Shown here in pieces: positions 49,721 to 61,133 of a stretch of DNA of 64,000 nt. Origin of the DNA: Arenicella xantha (GTDB lineage: Bacteria; Pseudomonadota; Gammaproteobacteria; Arenicellales; Arenicellaceae); contig NZ_QNRT01000002.1 of assembly GCF_003315245.1 (NCBI RefSeq), positions 177,245-241,244 of the forward strand. Direction: 5' to 3'. The position numbers were made by a program, and so were the translations under genes. The notes beneath the pieces are model-generated. The model had not been told where the DNA came from and ran no database searches. It worked only from the letters and a program-made list of their open reading frames with translations. Every line of letters starts with the position of its first letter. Positions within the stretch are counted from its first letter, which is position 1.

Positions 49721-51577
49721 TTACATCGACAGTTTATCTAAGCGGCGGTTGCCATAAATCATATTGACCAACACACGGGTCACGAAAATAGCAGTGACCA
49801 TTGATGTTGCTATACCAATACTTAAGGTAATAGCAAAACCACGAATAGGTCCTGTGCCAAAATTGAATAACACCAAAGCAGCAATCAATGTCGTAAGGTT
49901 CGCATCGATAATGGTCGAAAACGCGTTGTCATAACCGCGATGAATCGCCATCTGCGGTGCAGCGCCATCTTGAATTTCTTCTCTAATACGCTCAAAAATC
50001 AACACATTAGCATCTACCGCCATACCCACCGTTAATACCATACCGGCCACACCAGGCAGGGTTAAGGTAGCTTGCAGCAAGGACAATACGCCGACAATAA
50101 TCACCAAATTGAGGATGAGAGCAAAACTTGCTACAGCACCAAAAACTCGGTAAAAAATCACCATAAAGACCAATACCGCCATAAAGCCATAAAACACTGA
50201 CTGGAAGCCTTTGGCGATATTTTCAGCACCAAGACTTGGCCCAACTGTACGTTCTTCGATAATGTAAACCGGCGCGGCGAGCGACCCTGCACGCAGCAAC
50301 AAAGCGATGTCTTGGGTCTCTTTAGGACTGCTTAATCCGGTGATAATGAAGCTCTTACCTAGCTGGTCATTGATCGTCGGCGCAGTGATCACCTCTTCGA
50401 CCTTCTTGGTGATTATTTTGACATTGCCCTTAGCATCGGTAATGGTCTGCGGAATTGATTCAACATAAACCACCGCCATTCGCTTACCGATATTGTCGCC
50501 GGTGACATCCGAATTAATGGTCGTACCCTTGGCATCTAATCTGATACTCACCACTGGCCCACCGTCTTGCTGACTGATGCTCGCACTGGCGTCGATAATA
50601 TTTTCGCCTGAGTAGAGAACTCGCTTCTGCAGCAGAATTCCGCGGCCATCGCGAAAATAGAATCGCTGCGAACCGCTTGGCACACGCCCTCTTTCATTTG
50701 ACGCCTGATTTTCTTCATCGACCAAGTGAACTTGCAGCGTAGCGGTTTTACCTAATATGTCCTTTGCCACCGACGGATCTTTGACGCCCGGCAACTGCAC
50801 CACAATCCGATCCACTCCTTGCTGTTGAATCACTGGCTCAGATACCCCGAGCTGATCGATTCGATTACGCAACGCAAGCATGTTCTTCTTCAAAGCGGCA
50901 CTGCGTATTTCAGACAAAGCGGTTTCGTTGACTTCGATGTTAAGGAAAAATTTATCGCCGTCTTGCGTGTCGAAGCGGTGTAGCTCAGCATATTGAACGG
51001 AGATTAGGCTATTTGCTTGGTCGCGGATTGTTTGATCAGCAAAGCGAATGCTAATCGCACCGTTCTTCTGACGCACCATACCCGAATAGCGCAAGCCTTC
51101 TTCACGCAATAGTCTACGAATATCTTCGTAATAATCGTCATTGGCTTTCTTTTCAGCCGCAGCCATATCGACCTGCAATAGAAAATGAACACCGCCACGC
51201 AAATCCAGCCCTAAATACATGGGCGCACCGCCCAAATTTTGCAGCCATTGCGGAGTTGTAGTGATGTCTGCAAGCGCAACTGGGTAATTGTCACCGAGCT
51301 CCTCTTTCAACAACACTTGACCGCGTGTTTGGTCGTCTTCAGAGCTCAGGCGCGCTCGAAGCTTACCCTGCTCGAGCGACAGAGATTTAATCTCAATGCC
51401 CGCCTCATCAAGGGTCTTCTTGACACGCTGCAGCACGACATTATCGACATCTGCAGTACGCGCGCCAACAACTTGCAAGCCCGGGTCGGCTTGATACAGG
51501 TTGGGCGTAGCGTAAATGACGCCAAATGCCACAATAAACAGCAGTAACAGATACTTCCAGGTCGGATTCTTATTCAT
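49721..51577 (-). CDS. secD: Protein translocase subunit SecD
   Basis: A 618-residue protein with an N-terminal anchor, a large periplasmic P1 head (about 110-440, starting MYLGLDLRGGVHFLLQVDM) and a six-segment export domain with AGMVLTVGMAVDANVLIFER and GFAITLSIGIATSMVTAIF. It works with SecF and YajC. Order on this strand is tgt-yajC-secD-secF, the classical arrangement. Confidence 0.96.
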   Translation of the reverse strand: MNKNPTWKYLLLLFIVAFGVIYATPNLYQADPGLQVVGARTADVDNVVLQRVKKTLDEAGIEIKSLSLEQGKLRARLSSEDDQTRGQVLLKEELGDNYPVALADITTTPQWLQNLGGAPMYLGLDLRGGVHFLLQVDMAAAEKKANDDYYEDIRRLLREEGLRYSGMVRQKNGAISIRFADQTIRDQANSLISVQYAELHRFDTQDGDKFFLNIEVNETALSEIRSAALKKNMLALRNRIDQLGVSEPVIQQQGVDRIVVQLPGVKDPSVAKDILGKTATLQVHLVDEENQASNERGRVPSGSQRFYFRDGRGILLQKRVLYSGENIIDASASISQQDGGPVVSIRLDAKGTTINSDVTGDNIGKRMAVVYVESIPQTITDAKGNVKIITKKVEEVITAPTINDQLGKSFIITGLSSPKETQDIALLLRAGSLAAPVYIIEERTVGPSLGAENIAKGFQSVFYGFMAVLVFMVIFYRVFGAVASFALILNLVIIVGVLSLLQATLTLPGVAGMVLTVGMAVDANVLIFERIREEIQDGAAPQMAIHRGYDNAFSTIIDANLTTLIAALVLFNFGTGPIRGFAITLSIGIATSMVTAIFVTRVLVNMIYGNRRLDKLSM

Positions 51578-51637
51578 AGTCAGCGATAAATTGTTTGAGC
51601 TGCGGCTGAAGCATCAACCACACAGCCCTAGCCAATT

Positions 51638-51967
51638 TTAATAGGTTCCTTTAGGCATCATTGCCTGTACAGACATACGCTGAACGCGAATCTGAGTGTC
51701 TTTTGCAATCTCAACAGTAAGAAAATTGTCGTCAACTTCAATCACTTTGCCTAGCAAGCCGCCCATCGTGACAACCTCATCACCTTTGCTCAAGCCGGCA
51801 ACCATACCCTTGTGCTCTTTCTGGCGTTTTTGTTGAGGTCGTATCAGCAAAAAATAAAAGATCACGAACAACGCAACCATTGGCAAGAGACTCATCAAAT
51901 TGCTACCGCCGCCGCCAGCCGTTTGCGCTGCTGCATCTGAAATAAAGAAACTCAATAACTCATTCAT
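51638..51967 (-). CDS. yajC: Preprotein translocase subunit YajC
   Basis: A 109-residue single-pass membrane protein: a hydrophobic segment LMSLLPMVALFVIFYFLLIR followed by PQQKRQKEHKGMVAGLSKGD and a small beta domain with VVTMGGLLGKVIEVDDNFLT. An accessory of SecDF; located 60 bases upstream of secD. Confidence 0.95.
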   Translation of the reverse strand: MNELLSFFISDAAAQTAGGGGSNLMSLLPMVALFVIFYFLLIRPQQKRQKEHKGMVAGLSKGDEVVTMGGLLGKVIEVDDNFLTVEIAKDTQIRVQRMSVQAMMPKGTY

Positions 51968-52079
51968 GGGTTGATACCTTTGTTAGAAGTCCAGTCTAGT
52001 CGACATGGTTAGCTAGTAATTGCTCCGCTCTTCACTAAATAGCTAAAAGCAGCTGCTGCGTCAAAAAATCAAGCGCGAA

Positions 52080-53273
<1,194 letters not shown>

Positions 53274-53289
53274 TCAAGTCAAACAACTT

Positions 53290-53733
53290 TCAAGCAAGCC
53301 CGCTAGAAAGTTCAGCAGCAAGGAACTCAATCGCATCGATGTAACCCTGCTTACCGCGACCGGAAACCTGCTGCAAACACACATCCTTAATCATCGACAC
53401 GTGACGAAAAGCCTCGCGCGAATAGATATCTGATAAATGCACTTCAACCGTGGGAATTTGACATCCGGATATGGCATCTCTCAACGCCACGGAATAGTGA
53501 GTTAACCCACCGGGATTAATCACCAACCCATCAACCCGTCGACGATGCTCATGCAAATAGTCAATCAACAGGCCTTCATGATTGGATTGAAAAAACGCCA
53601 ATTGGTGAGCTTGACTCGATTCATGCTGCTCTATCCAAGCATTGACGTCGGCCAGCGATTCACTCCCGTACACCTCCGGTTCACGCTCGCCCAACAGATT
53701 CAAGTTCGGACCGTTGACAATTAATAGCTTCAT
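53290..53733 (-). CDS. aroQ: 3-dehydroquinate dehydratase, type II
   Basis: 147 residues. It catalyses the third step of the shikimate pathway as a dodecamer. Start LLIVNGPNLNLLGEREPEVY is diagnostic, with the catalytic Tyr in this loop; later FFQSNHEGLLIDYLHEHR, LVINPGGLTHYSVALRDA and VEVHLSDIYSREAFRHVS. Its ATG overlaps the aroB stop by four bases, so the two are translationally coupled. Confidence 0.96.
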   Translation of the reverse strand: MKLLIVNGPNLNLLGEREPEVYGSESLADVNAWIEQHESSQAHQLAFFQSNHEGLLIDYLHEHRRRVDGLVINPGGLTHYSVALRDAISGCQIPTVEVHLSDIYSREAFRHVSMIKDVCLQQVSGRGKQGYIDAIEFLAAELSSGLA

Positions 53734-54827
53734 TGCACCGCACTCAAACTCTGCCTAATGTCATCCTCAGAGACATCAGTTGAAACCAAGCCATTACCGA
53801 TACGATCAAGCAATATAAAATTGAGCTTGCCATTGATCATTTTCTTGTCATGCGCCACAACACCAAGCACCTGGTCAGCTGTCACTTCTGCTAACGCGGG
53901 CAACTCAAAACGATCAAGCACTGCTTTTGCACGCTGATACTCAAGATCACTCAACAAACCTTGTTTATGAGAAATAAACCCAGCGCACTTCATTCCGTAG
54001 AGCACCGCTTCTCCGTGATACAAACCTTGATAGGCCTGCAGCGTTTCAAATGCGTGCCCGATGGTGTGTCCATAATTCAGCAATCGCCGCTCACCATTTT
54101 CAAACTGATCATTTGAAACAATTTGCGCTTTTATCCGGCAACTCTTAGCAATTATTTCGCTGAGTAACGCCTCATCATTCAAACTGACCAAGTCATCAAA
54201 TCGAGTCTCGAAAGTGTCAAATATTGATGAATCGCGAATAAAGCCGTATTTAACCGCTTCAGCTAACGAGGAGATCACATTACGACGCGGCAGCGTCGCC
54301 AAAAAATCAGGGTCAATAAGTACCGCTTTCGGCTGATAGATAGCACCGACTAAATTTTTTCCAGCAGTTAGATTAACAGCAGTTTTGCCGCCAATCGCTG
54401 AATCAACCATTGCCAGCAGAGTAGTTGGCACTTGAATAAAGGGAATACCGCGCATGTAGGTAGCTGCAACGAAACCGCCGAGATCACCAACCACACCGCC
54501 ACCGAGCGCCAATAGAATTGACGAGCGATCACATCCCATGGCGACCATTTGACTCCAGACTGATTCAGCATGCTGTATGTGTTTAGCCGATTCGTCACCA
54601 GGCACAATAATCGTTTCGATGCGAAATCCAGCGGATTTAAGTTGATTGACGACCGGCTGATAAATATCAAAAATTGCTTGCTGCGTTAACACAACCCATT
54701 GCTGGCCTTGATTCCATGGAGCAAGATGGTCGGCTAGATGGTTTTTGAGACCAAAATCTACGTGAATTTGGTAAGACTGTTCGCCCAGTTCGACGGGAAC
54801 AGAGTGGTTTAATTTGACGGAGTTCAT
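53730..54827 (-). CDS. aroB: 3-dehydroquinate synthase
   Basis: 365 residues from ATG 54827 (MNSVKLNHSVPVELGEQSY); the frame extends to 54869 but that segment is atypical. An NAD- and zinc-dependent enzyme for the second shikimate step. Blocks: PGDESAKHIQHAESVW, LLALGGGVVGDLGGFVAATY, PTTLLAMVDSAIGGKTAVNL, RRLLNYGHTIGHAFET and YHGEAVLYGMKCAG carry the metal ligands. Usually next to aroK; here aroK is absent and aroE and aroQ flank it. Confidence 0.95.
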   Translation of the reverse strand: MNSVKLNHSVPVELGEQSYQIHVDFGLKNHLADHLAPWNQGQQWVVLTQQAIFDIYQPVVNQLKSAGFRIETIIVPGDESAKHIQHAESVWSQMVAMGCDRSSILLALGGGVVGDLGGFVAATYMRGIPFIQVPTTLLAMVDSAIGGKTAVNLTAGKNLVGAIYQPKAVLIDPDFLATLPRRNVISSLAEAVKYGFIRDSSIFDTFETRFDDLVSLNDEALLSEIIAKSCRIKAQIVSNDQFENGERRLLNYGHTIGHAFETLQAYQGLYHGEAVLYGMKCAGFISHKQGLLSDLEYQRAKAVLDRFELPALAEVTADQVLGVVAHDKKMINGKLNFILLDRIGNGLVSTDVSEDDIRQSLSAVQ

Positions 54828-54884
54828 TGAATAAAGTGGATCGTGCGCAGCGATAGCACTACGCAACATTTAACAGCGGTGGTG

Positions 54885-55766
54885 TTATTTTATCGCTTTC
54901 TCTAGGTCTCTGACCAGCGCATTCATGTCTACATGTGCCACAATATTGCCGCCCATCCAAATCTCCACCGAATAAACCGCCTGCGCCACTAACATTTGAA
55001 GCCCATTAACGATAGCTGCGCCTTGACTCTCAGCATCACTGAGAAACTTGGTTTTCATTGGCGAATACACCAAATCAAAGGCTAAGCAATTCTCACTAAA
55101 TATAGACTCGCTTATCGGCGACATCTTGGTGTTAGGCGCCATGCCTAAGGAAGTGGTGTTAATAACGCAATCTAACTCAGCAGACCGCTCGGCCAATTCT
55201 TGTTCACTGCACACGGTAACGCTTATCGCATCGTTAACAGCCAGAATAATTTCTTTGAGTCGCTCAGCACGTTCAGGCGTACGATTGACAATGTAAACCT
55301 GCTTCGCAGCGCCTTCGGCCAACACGGCGCCAACCGCTTGCGCACTGCCACCAGCGCCCAATATGGCAAACACATTGCCGTCGATATGCACGTTGTTTTG
55401 ACGCAAAGAGTAAGCAAAGCCAAGTAGATCTGTATTGTAACCGGTCAATTTGTTGCCAACTCGGTTAACACAGTTCACCGCATCGATTAACTTTGCCTTG
55501 CTGTCAACTTCATCGAGCAACTGAATAACACGCGACTTATGCGGTATCGTGACATTGACACCATCAAACCCACCAACTCGAAAACCAGTGAAAAAGCTCT
55601 TGAGCCGCTCTTCAGGCAACTCAACCGTGCGATAGGAAGCATCATCAATTTCCAATTGACGATAGATAGCCTTATGCAGTAAGGGACTCAAACTATGTCC
55701 CACCGGTTCCCCCAATAACGCAAATCTCTTCAAATTATACCCTGTCAACGCTGTTGAGCGGCTCAC
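54885..55766 (-). CDS. aroE: Shikimate dehydrogenase
   Basis: About 293 residues, with GTG start at 55766 preceded closely by GAGG; a downstream TTG is possible. It reduces 3-dehydroshikimate with NADPH. Blocks: LLGEPVGHSLSPLLHKA, GFDGVNVTIPHKSRVIQ (catalytic Lys), DAVNCVNRV, YNTDLLGFAYSL and the nucleotide motif ILGAGGSAQAVGAVL, then IVNRTPERAERL. Between the DAHP synthase gene and aroB on the same strand. Confidence 0.95.
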   Translation of the reverse strand: MSRSTALTGYNLKRFALLGEPVGHSLSPLLHKAIYRQLEIDDASYRTVELPEERLKSFFTGFRVGGFDGVNVTIPHKSRVIQLLDEVDSKAKLIDAVNCVNRVGNKLTGYNTDLLGFAYSLRQNNVHIDGNVFAILGAGGSAQAVGAVLAEGAAKQVYIVNRTPERAERLKEIILAVNDAISVTVCSEQELAERSAELDCVINTTSLGMAPNTKMSPISESIFSENCLAFDLVYSPMKTKFLSDAESQGAAIVNGLQMLVAQAVYSVEIWMGGNIVAHVDMNALVRDLEKAIK

Positions 55767-55819
55767 TCCTCAAGCCACTCTAATATGATGAATAAATGTT
55801 GTGTTTCTCCGATCGAGCT

Positions 55820-56884
55820 CTAGGCAGCGCGAACGGCACGCCTTGATCGTACCGCATTTGCAAGATTTCGGCAAAGTTCTTCCGTTTCGTCCCAACCAAT
55901 ACAGCCATCGGTAATGCTTTGTCCATACACCAACGGTTGCCCTTCGACCACAGACTGACTGCCGCCGACCAGATGAGACTCAATCATCACACCAAATATA
56001 CGGCTCTCGCCCTGCTCTATTTGATGACACACATCAGCACATACTTCGCGCTGACGTGATGGTTGTTTGTAACTATTAGCATGACTAAAATCAATCATGA
56101 TATTAGGTGTTAAGCCAGCTTTGGTTAACATATTAGCCGACTCTTCTACAAATGAAGCGGCGTAATTAGGTTCACTACTGCCGCCACGAAGAATAATATG
56201 AGTATATTTGTTACCAGTACTCGCGACGATGGCGGTACGCCCTTCTTTGGTAACCGACAAAAAATGATGTGGATTACTGGCCGCACCAATTGCATCGATA
56301 GCAATTTTAAGATTGCCATCAGTACCATTCTTAAAGCCCACCGGACAAGACAAGCCAGACGCTAACTCGCGATGACATTGGCTTTCGGTGGTACGTGCAC
56401 CAATAGCGCCCCACGACACTAAATCTCCAGTGTATTGCGGGGTTATTAGATCAAGGTATTCACAGCCAGCCGGCACACCAAGGTCATTGATCGACAATAA
56501 TAAGTTACGCGCGATCCCCAAGCCCTTATTAACACTAAAACTGCTATTTAGATCCGGATCATTAATCAAACCCTTCCAACCAACAGTGGTACGCGGCTTC
56601 TCAAAGTAAACACGCATTACGATAACCAGATCATCAGTCAACTCGGCCTTCAGCCCAGCAAGACGCTGCGCATACTCAATAGCCGATTTCGGGTCATGGA
56701 TAGAACACGGCCCAACAATTGCGACCAAGCGATCGTCGTCGCCCGACATGACGGCCTCGATATCGGCACGTGCTCGCGCAGTAGTTTCAGATGCCATATC
56801 AGTAACAGGAAATTGCTCATGAATATGCACTGGCGCTATCAATTCTTTGGTTTGCGCTATTCGCAGGTCGTCGGTTTGCTTCAT
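55820..56884 (-). CDS. 3-deoxy-7-phosphoheptulonate (DAHP) synthase, AroFGH type
   Basis: 354 residues from ATG 56884 (MKQTDDLRIAQTKELIAPVH), the usual family start; a longer frame to 56974 is unlikely. It catalyses the first shikimate step from PEP and erythrose-4-phosphate. Blocks: VAIVGPCSIHDPKSAIEYA, VMRVYFEKPRTTVGWKG, IGARTTESQCHRELASGLS, GFKNGTDGNLKIA and IMIDFSHANSYKQ. The feedback specificity (Phe, Tyr or Trp) cannot be decided. First gene of the aro cluster and divergent from ppk. Confidence 0.93.
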   Translation of the reverse strand: MKQTDDLRIAQTKELIAPVHIHEQFPVTDMASETTARARADIEAVMSGDDDRLVAIVGPCSIHDPKSAIEYAQRLAGLKAELTDDLVIVMRVYFEKPRTTVGWKGLINDPDLNSSFSVNKGLGIARNLLLSINDLGVPAGCEYLDLITPQYTGDLVSWGAIGARTTESQCHRELASGLSCPVGFKNGTDGNLKIAIDAIGAASNPHHFLSVTKEGRTAIVASTGNKYTHIILRGGSSEPNYAASFVEESANMLTKAGLTPNIMIDFSHANSYKQPSRQREVCADVCHQIEQGESRIFGVMIESHLVGGSQSVVEGQPLVYGQSITDGCIGWDETEELCRNLANAVRSRRAVRAA

Positions 56885-57131
56885 AATTCTACAGTTGGCT
56901 CTACACTTATTTGAAACTTTGAGTGTGATACGATCTAGGGTCAGTAGAGATGTGCGATCGCAGCACTCAGTCATTGGATTACTAATATACCATGACGAGC
57001 ACGATTATCATTCCTTGATGTATATTTAGAATTAACTCGTACACACCTGAACTATTGTCACAATTGCGCGCTAGCGTGTGCAGGTCCCGAGTTTGCATTC
57101 ACACCTCTTTTTGAAACTTCTTAGCCAAGCA

Positions 57132-59231
57132 ATGAACGATTTGACCATTATTCCGACAGCTGCGAGCAGTCAACCACAGACCCAATACCTAAACCCCGAA
57201 TTGAGCCTACTCTCATTTCACGAGCGGGTTTTGAGCATGGCTCTGGATACTCGTACTCCAGTGCTGGAGCGTCTTAAGTTCTTATGCATCTTTAGCGCCA
57301 ACATGGATGAATTCTTTGAGATTCGAGTTTCGGGATTAAAAGCTATGGCACAAAGCGCTGTTGCTGGCGAGAGCATCGACGGCCTAACACCACAAATCGC
57401 CTTAGACAAAATCAGCGAACGAGCTCACCGCTTAGTTGATTTACAGTACCAAACACTCAATCAACAAGTATTGCCTGAACTCAAGACCTATGGCATTCAG
57501 TTTCTTGCTCAAGAAGAATGGACCGCAGGACAAAGCAAGTGGATCCGCAGCTATTTTAAGCGCGAGGTGTTACCGATACTAACCCCGATTAGACTTGATC
57601 CAGCACATCCTTTTCCGCTGACCATCAACAAAGGACTCAGCATTGTCGTTGACTTACACGACCCAGAGCGTGATGAAACACATAATATTGCGATTGTGCC
57701 CGCGCCAAGAGCGCTCCCGCGCTACATTCGACTTCCGCCAGAGCTGTGCATTAACGAATACGAATATGTCTACTTATCATCAATCATTTCAGCCAACGTG
57801 GGCCGCCTATTCAGCAACGCTGAGGTGCTAGGTTGTTACCAGTTCAGAATTACTCGTAACAGCGATTTATACGTTGACCTTGAAGCGGTCGAAGATTTAG
57901 CGCGCACACTTGAAGGCGAGTTGCCACGGCGTCTCTACGGCGAAGCCATTCGGCTAGAAGTCTCAGAAAATTGCCCCAAAAAGATATTAAACTTTCTCAA
58001 AGAACGTTTTCAAATTAGCGACGACTACATATATGCGGTTGACGGCCCAACCAATTTGAATCGCTTGATTACACTACCCGACTTGGTCAATCGCCCACAT
58101 ATTAAATACCAAGGCTTCACGCCTTCAGCGCCAGATAATTTAAGTCAACAAAATAATATTTTTGACACAATCAACAACGCTGACGTACTGCTGCATCATC
58201 CATTTCAATCATTCGCACCGGTCGTCGAATTATTGCGTCAGGCAGCTAATGACCCAGAGGTCCTTGCGATTAAGCAGACGCTGTACCGCACCGGTTCAGA
58301 CTCAGTCATGGTTGAATATTTAGAAGATGCCGCACGCGCTGGCAAGGAAGTGACTGTAATCGTAGAGCTAATGGCGCGCTTTGACGAACAAAACAATTTG
58401 GATACCGCGCAAAAACTTCAGTCTGCTGGCGCGCATGTGGTGTATGGCATGGTCGGCAAGAAAACTCATGCAAAGATGTTACTCATTGTACGCCGAGAAG
58501 GTAAAAAGCTCCGTCGCTATGTACACTTGGGCACCGGGAATTACCATCAAGGCAACACTCGCGTATACACCGATTACGGCCTGCTAACCAATCAGCGTGA
58601 AATAACCCAAGACGTGCATGAGCTATTTATGCAGCTGACCACGCAAGGCTCCAACCCAACGCTGATTCGCCTATTCCAATCACCAATGGGCATCAGCGAC
58701 ATGTTGGTGAAAAATGTACTCCGCGAGGCTGACAATGCGCGCGCTGGCCGGCCAGCGCATGTTATCGCCAAGGTAAATGGTTTATCCAGCCCAGCCGTAA
58801 TCAACGCTTTATACGAAGCATCTCAGGCCGGCGTCAAAATAGACCTTATCGTGCGTGGCATATGCTGTTTACGCCCCGGTATCCCTGGCTTATCCGAAAA
58901 CATTGAAGTCCGCTCCATTGTTGGCCGTTTCCTCGAGCATGGCCGAGTATTTTACTTTTTAAACAGCGAAGCAGAAAGTGAATTATTCCTATCGAGCGCA
59001 GACCTGATGCCGCGCAATCTTCGCAACCGAATTGAACAATGCACACCGATTCTTGATTCCAATATCAAAGAAACCATCTTGGCAGATCTGCACGTGTATC
59101 TTGCCGACAATCGAAACTCATGGTTAATGCAAGCCGATGGCCGGTATGTGCAGACGATCAAGAAAACGCCGGACGAGCCCGATCTAAATGCGCAGCAAGT
59201 TTTACTAGAAGCCCATGCCGACACCTACTAA
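57132..59231 (+). CDS. ppk1: Polyphosphate kinase 1
   Basis: 699 residues from ATG 57132 (MNDLTIIPTAASSQPQTQYL); a GTG at 57078 would add 18 residues of no family character. It makes polyphosphate from ATP. Domains N, H, C1 and C2 are all present: PELSLLSFHERVLSMALD, TPIRLDPAHPFPLTINKG, HHPFQSFAPVVELLRQAA, the catalytic-His region GKKTHAKMLLIVRREG with HLGTGNYH, and GISDMLVKNVLREADNA. It converges with ppx. Confidence 0.95.
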   Translation: MNDLTIIPTAASSQPQTQYLNPELSLLSFHERVLSMALDTRTPVLERLKFLCIFSANMDEFFEIRVSGLKAMAQSAVAGESIDGLTPQIALDKISERAHRLVDLQYQTLNQQVLPELKTYGIQFLAQEEWTAGQSKWIRSYFKREVLPILTPIRLDPAHPFPLTINKGLSIVVDLHDPERDETHNIAIVPAPRALPRYIRLPPELCINEYEYVYLSSIISANVGRLFSNAEVLGCYQFRITRNSDLYVDLEAVEDLARTLEGELPRRLYGEAIRLEVSENCPKKILNFLKERFQISDDYIYAVDGPTNLNRLITLPDLVNRPHIKYQGFTPSAPDNLSQQNNIFDTINNADVLLHHPFQSFAPVVELLRQAANDPEVLAIKQTLYRTGSDSVMVEYLEDAARAGKEVTVIVELMARFDEQNNLDTAQKLQSAGAHVVYGMVGKKTHAKMLLIVRREGKKLRRYVHLGTGNYHQGNTRVYTDYGLLTNQREITQDVHELFMQLTTQGSNPTLIRLFQSPMGISDMLVKNVLREADNARAGRPAHVIAKVNGLSSPAVINALYEASQAGVKIDLIVRGICCLRPGIPGLSENIEVRSIVGRFLEHGRVFYFLNSEAESELFLSSADLMPRNLRNRIEQCTPILDSNIKETILADLHVYLADNRNSWLMQADGRYVQTIKKTPDEPDLNAQQVLLEAHADTY

Positions 59232-59304
59232 AGTATTATTAGAGCACTCTTAAAGACTCTGCTAGCACACAACTAAAAGCGGTGGCGGCTTAAGCTGCCA
59301 TACG

Positions 59305-60894
59305 TTATCGAAAACTAAGTTTAAGCCCTATCGATTTAAGCCAAATTCGCTCTTGGCGAAGATCTGCTTCGGTCAACGGGTTACTCTCAAGCCAGTTCGG
59401 CTCGAATTTGAGAACGATTTGCTGCGCCTCTACGCTCATATCAATTGAGCTTGGCACATGGCTGCCTCTACCTCGATGCAACAACACCGCCAACCGCAGC
59501 ACGACGGCAACACGCTTAGCCGGCGTAACCATCGTGGACGGCAGATCCTCAAAGGTGTCCGATGGGAATTTACGTCGATGGCCCCGCACTAAGGCCGCAA
59601 GAAGCAATTGATCGCGGCGCGCAAAACCAGCAAGGTCCGCATTACCCACTAGGTACGCGCCATGTTTGTGATATCCGTCATGACTAATCTGTAAGCCAAC
59701 CTCGTGCAATTGCGCCGCCCAGCCCAAAGCTGACCGAAACAAGCTGTCACGAATATCCCAAGCCGAAGCGACTTGATCATAGAGATCAATCGCGGTATTT
59801 CGCACGCCAGTGGAATGCTCGGTGTCGACCGACCATCTCAACAACATTGAAGCCACGGTCGTGTCGCGAATATCCTCCGCGGCGCTACGCCCAACCAAGT
59901 CGTACAACACACCTTCACGCAGCGCAATATCAGAAACCATCATTTCTTGGATATCAAACAGCTCGAACAATGCGAGAAGAATAGCCAATCCGCCGCCAAA
60001 CACTGGCAAACGGTCTGAATTCACGCCAGACAAATTAAGTTTATCCACATGACCAGCCTCAATGGCATGATCACGCAGCCGGAATAAGCCTTCGCGATTC
60101 AAGCGATCTTTTGACCAGCCTCCTTGGATTACCGCCTCAGCCATTGACTTCATGGTTCCGGAACAGCCGATCACCTGAGTCCAACCGTGCAAACGAAACT
60201 GTTCGACCACGGGTTGAATGGCCAATTCAGCCGCCAACATCGCGCGCTTAAAGCGTCGATTGCTCAGCTTGCCTTCGGAAAAGTACTGCCGACTTAACAC
60301 CACACAACCAACTTCGAGACTCTCGCGACACACGGCCGACTCACCACGACCCGCAATAATCTCGGTGCTACCGCCACCGATATCGATCACTAAGCGAGAT
60401 TCGTCGCCGTAAGCTGACCATTTAGAAACCCCGAGATAAATGAGTCGGGCCTCCTCACGACCAGCAATAATTTCAATATTATGGCCAATCGCCGCTTCAG
60501 CTCGCTCCATGAAGCCTTTCTTGGCATTCAATCGGCGTAACGCATTGGTGCCAACCGCACGCACATTGGCCGGCGGCAGAGTTCTTAACAATTGACCAAA
60601 CCGAGACAAGCAATCAAGCGCACGCTGCGCAACCTCTTCGGACAAATTATTATTGTCATCCAAGCCCGCCGCTAGACGTACCACCTCTCGCTGCCGGTCT
60701 AGCACCACAAATTCGTCGTGAACATATCGCGAGATCACCATATGAAAACTGTTTGAACCCAGATCAACCGCCGCATAGCAATCATCGCCTAGACCACCAG
60801 CGCCTAGCGACAAGCTGCTGCCCGCCTCGGTGTTAAAGGGGTTTACTGTCTGGTCGCCGACAATTGACGCGTTACTACTAGGTTGATCTGACAA
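59305..60894 (-). CDS. ppx: Exopolyphosphatase (Ppx/GppA family)
   Basis: 529 residues. The N-terminal actin-like fold has DLGSNSFHMVISRY, GTNALRRLNAKKGFM, EIIAGREEARLIYLGV, DIGGGSTEIIAG and GCSGTMKSMAEAV; a C-terminal HD-like helical region follows (AAQLHEVGLQISHDGYHKHG, LVRGHRRKFPSD). It degrades polyphosphate or hydrolyses pppGpp. Being next to ppk (convergent, 73-base gap) favours exopolyphosphatase. The first 35 residues are Ser/Asn-rich and not conserved, so the true start might be internal. Confidence 0.9.
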   Translation of the reverse strand: MSDQPSSNASIVGDQTVNPFNTEAGSSLSLGAGGLGDDCYAAVDLGSNSFHMVISRYVHDEFVVLDRQREVVRLAAGLDDNNNLSEEVAQRALDCLSRFGQLLRTLPPANVRAVGTNALRRLNAKKGFMERAEAAIGHNIEIIAGREEARLIYLGVSKWSAYGDESRLVIDIGGGSTEIIAGRGESAVCRESLEVGCVVLSRQYFSEGKLSNRRFKRAMLAAELAIQPVVEQFRLHGWTQVIGCSGTMKSMAEAVIQGGWSKDRLNREGLFRLRDHAIEAGHVDKLNLSGVNSDRLPVFGGGLAILLALFELFDIQEMMVSDIALREGVLYDLVGRSAAEDIRDTTVASMLLRWSVDTEHSTGVRNTAIDLYDQVASAWDIRDSLFRSALGWAAQLHEVGLQISHDGYHKHGAYLVGNADLAGFARRDQLLLAALVRGHRRKFPSDTFEDLPSTMVTPAKRVAVVLRLAVLLHRGRGSHVPSSIDMSVEAQQIVLKFEPNWLESNPLTEADLRQERIWLKSIGLKLSFR

Positions 60895-61133
60895 TCTGTT
60901 TTTCTCGTAGGCTATTGAGTTAGCTATTGTAACTAAGTTTACGGCACTCGGCGAACTCTGAGTTTAATCTATGCTTAGGAAGCAATTGCGCAGCAACAAA
61001 TTCCAATTAATTCCCGAAATTACTTGAGTTTGGCGCCAACCTTCCTTAAAGTCCGCCTAGCATTTTCAAACAGTCGTTTGATCCAAACCCGTGATCGAGA
61101 AATCGTTTTTCACTGATTCAGCGTGCTTTACTT

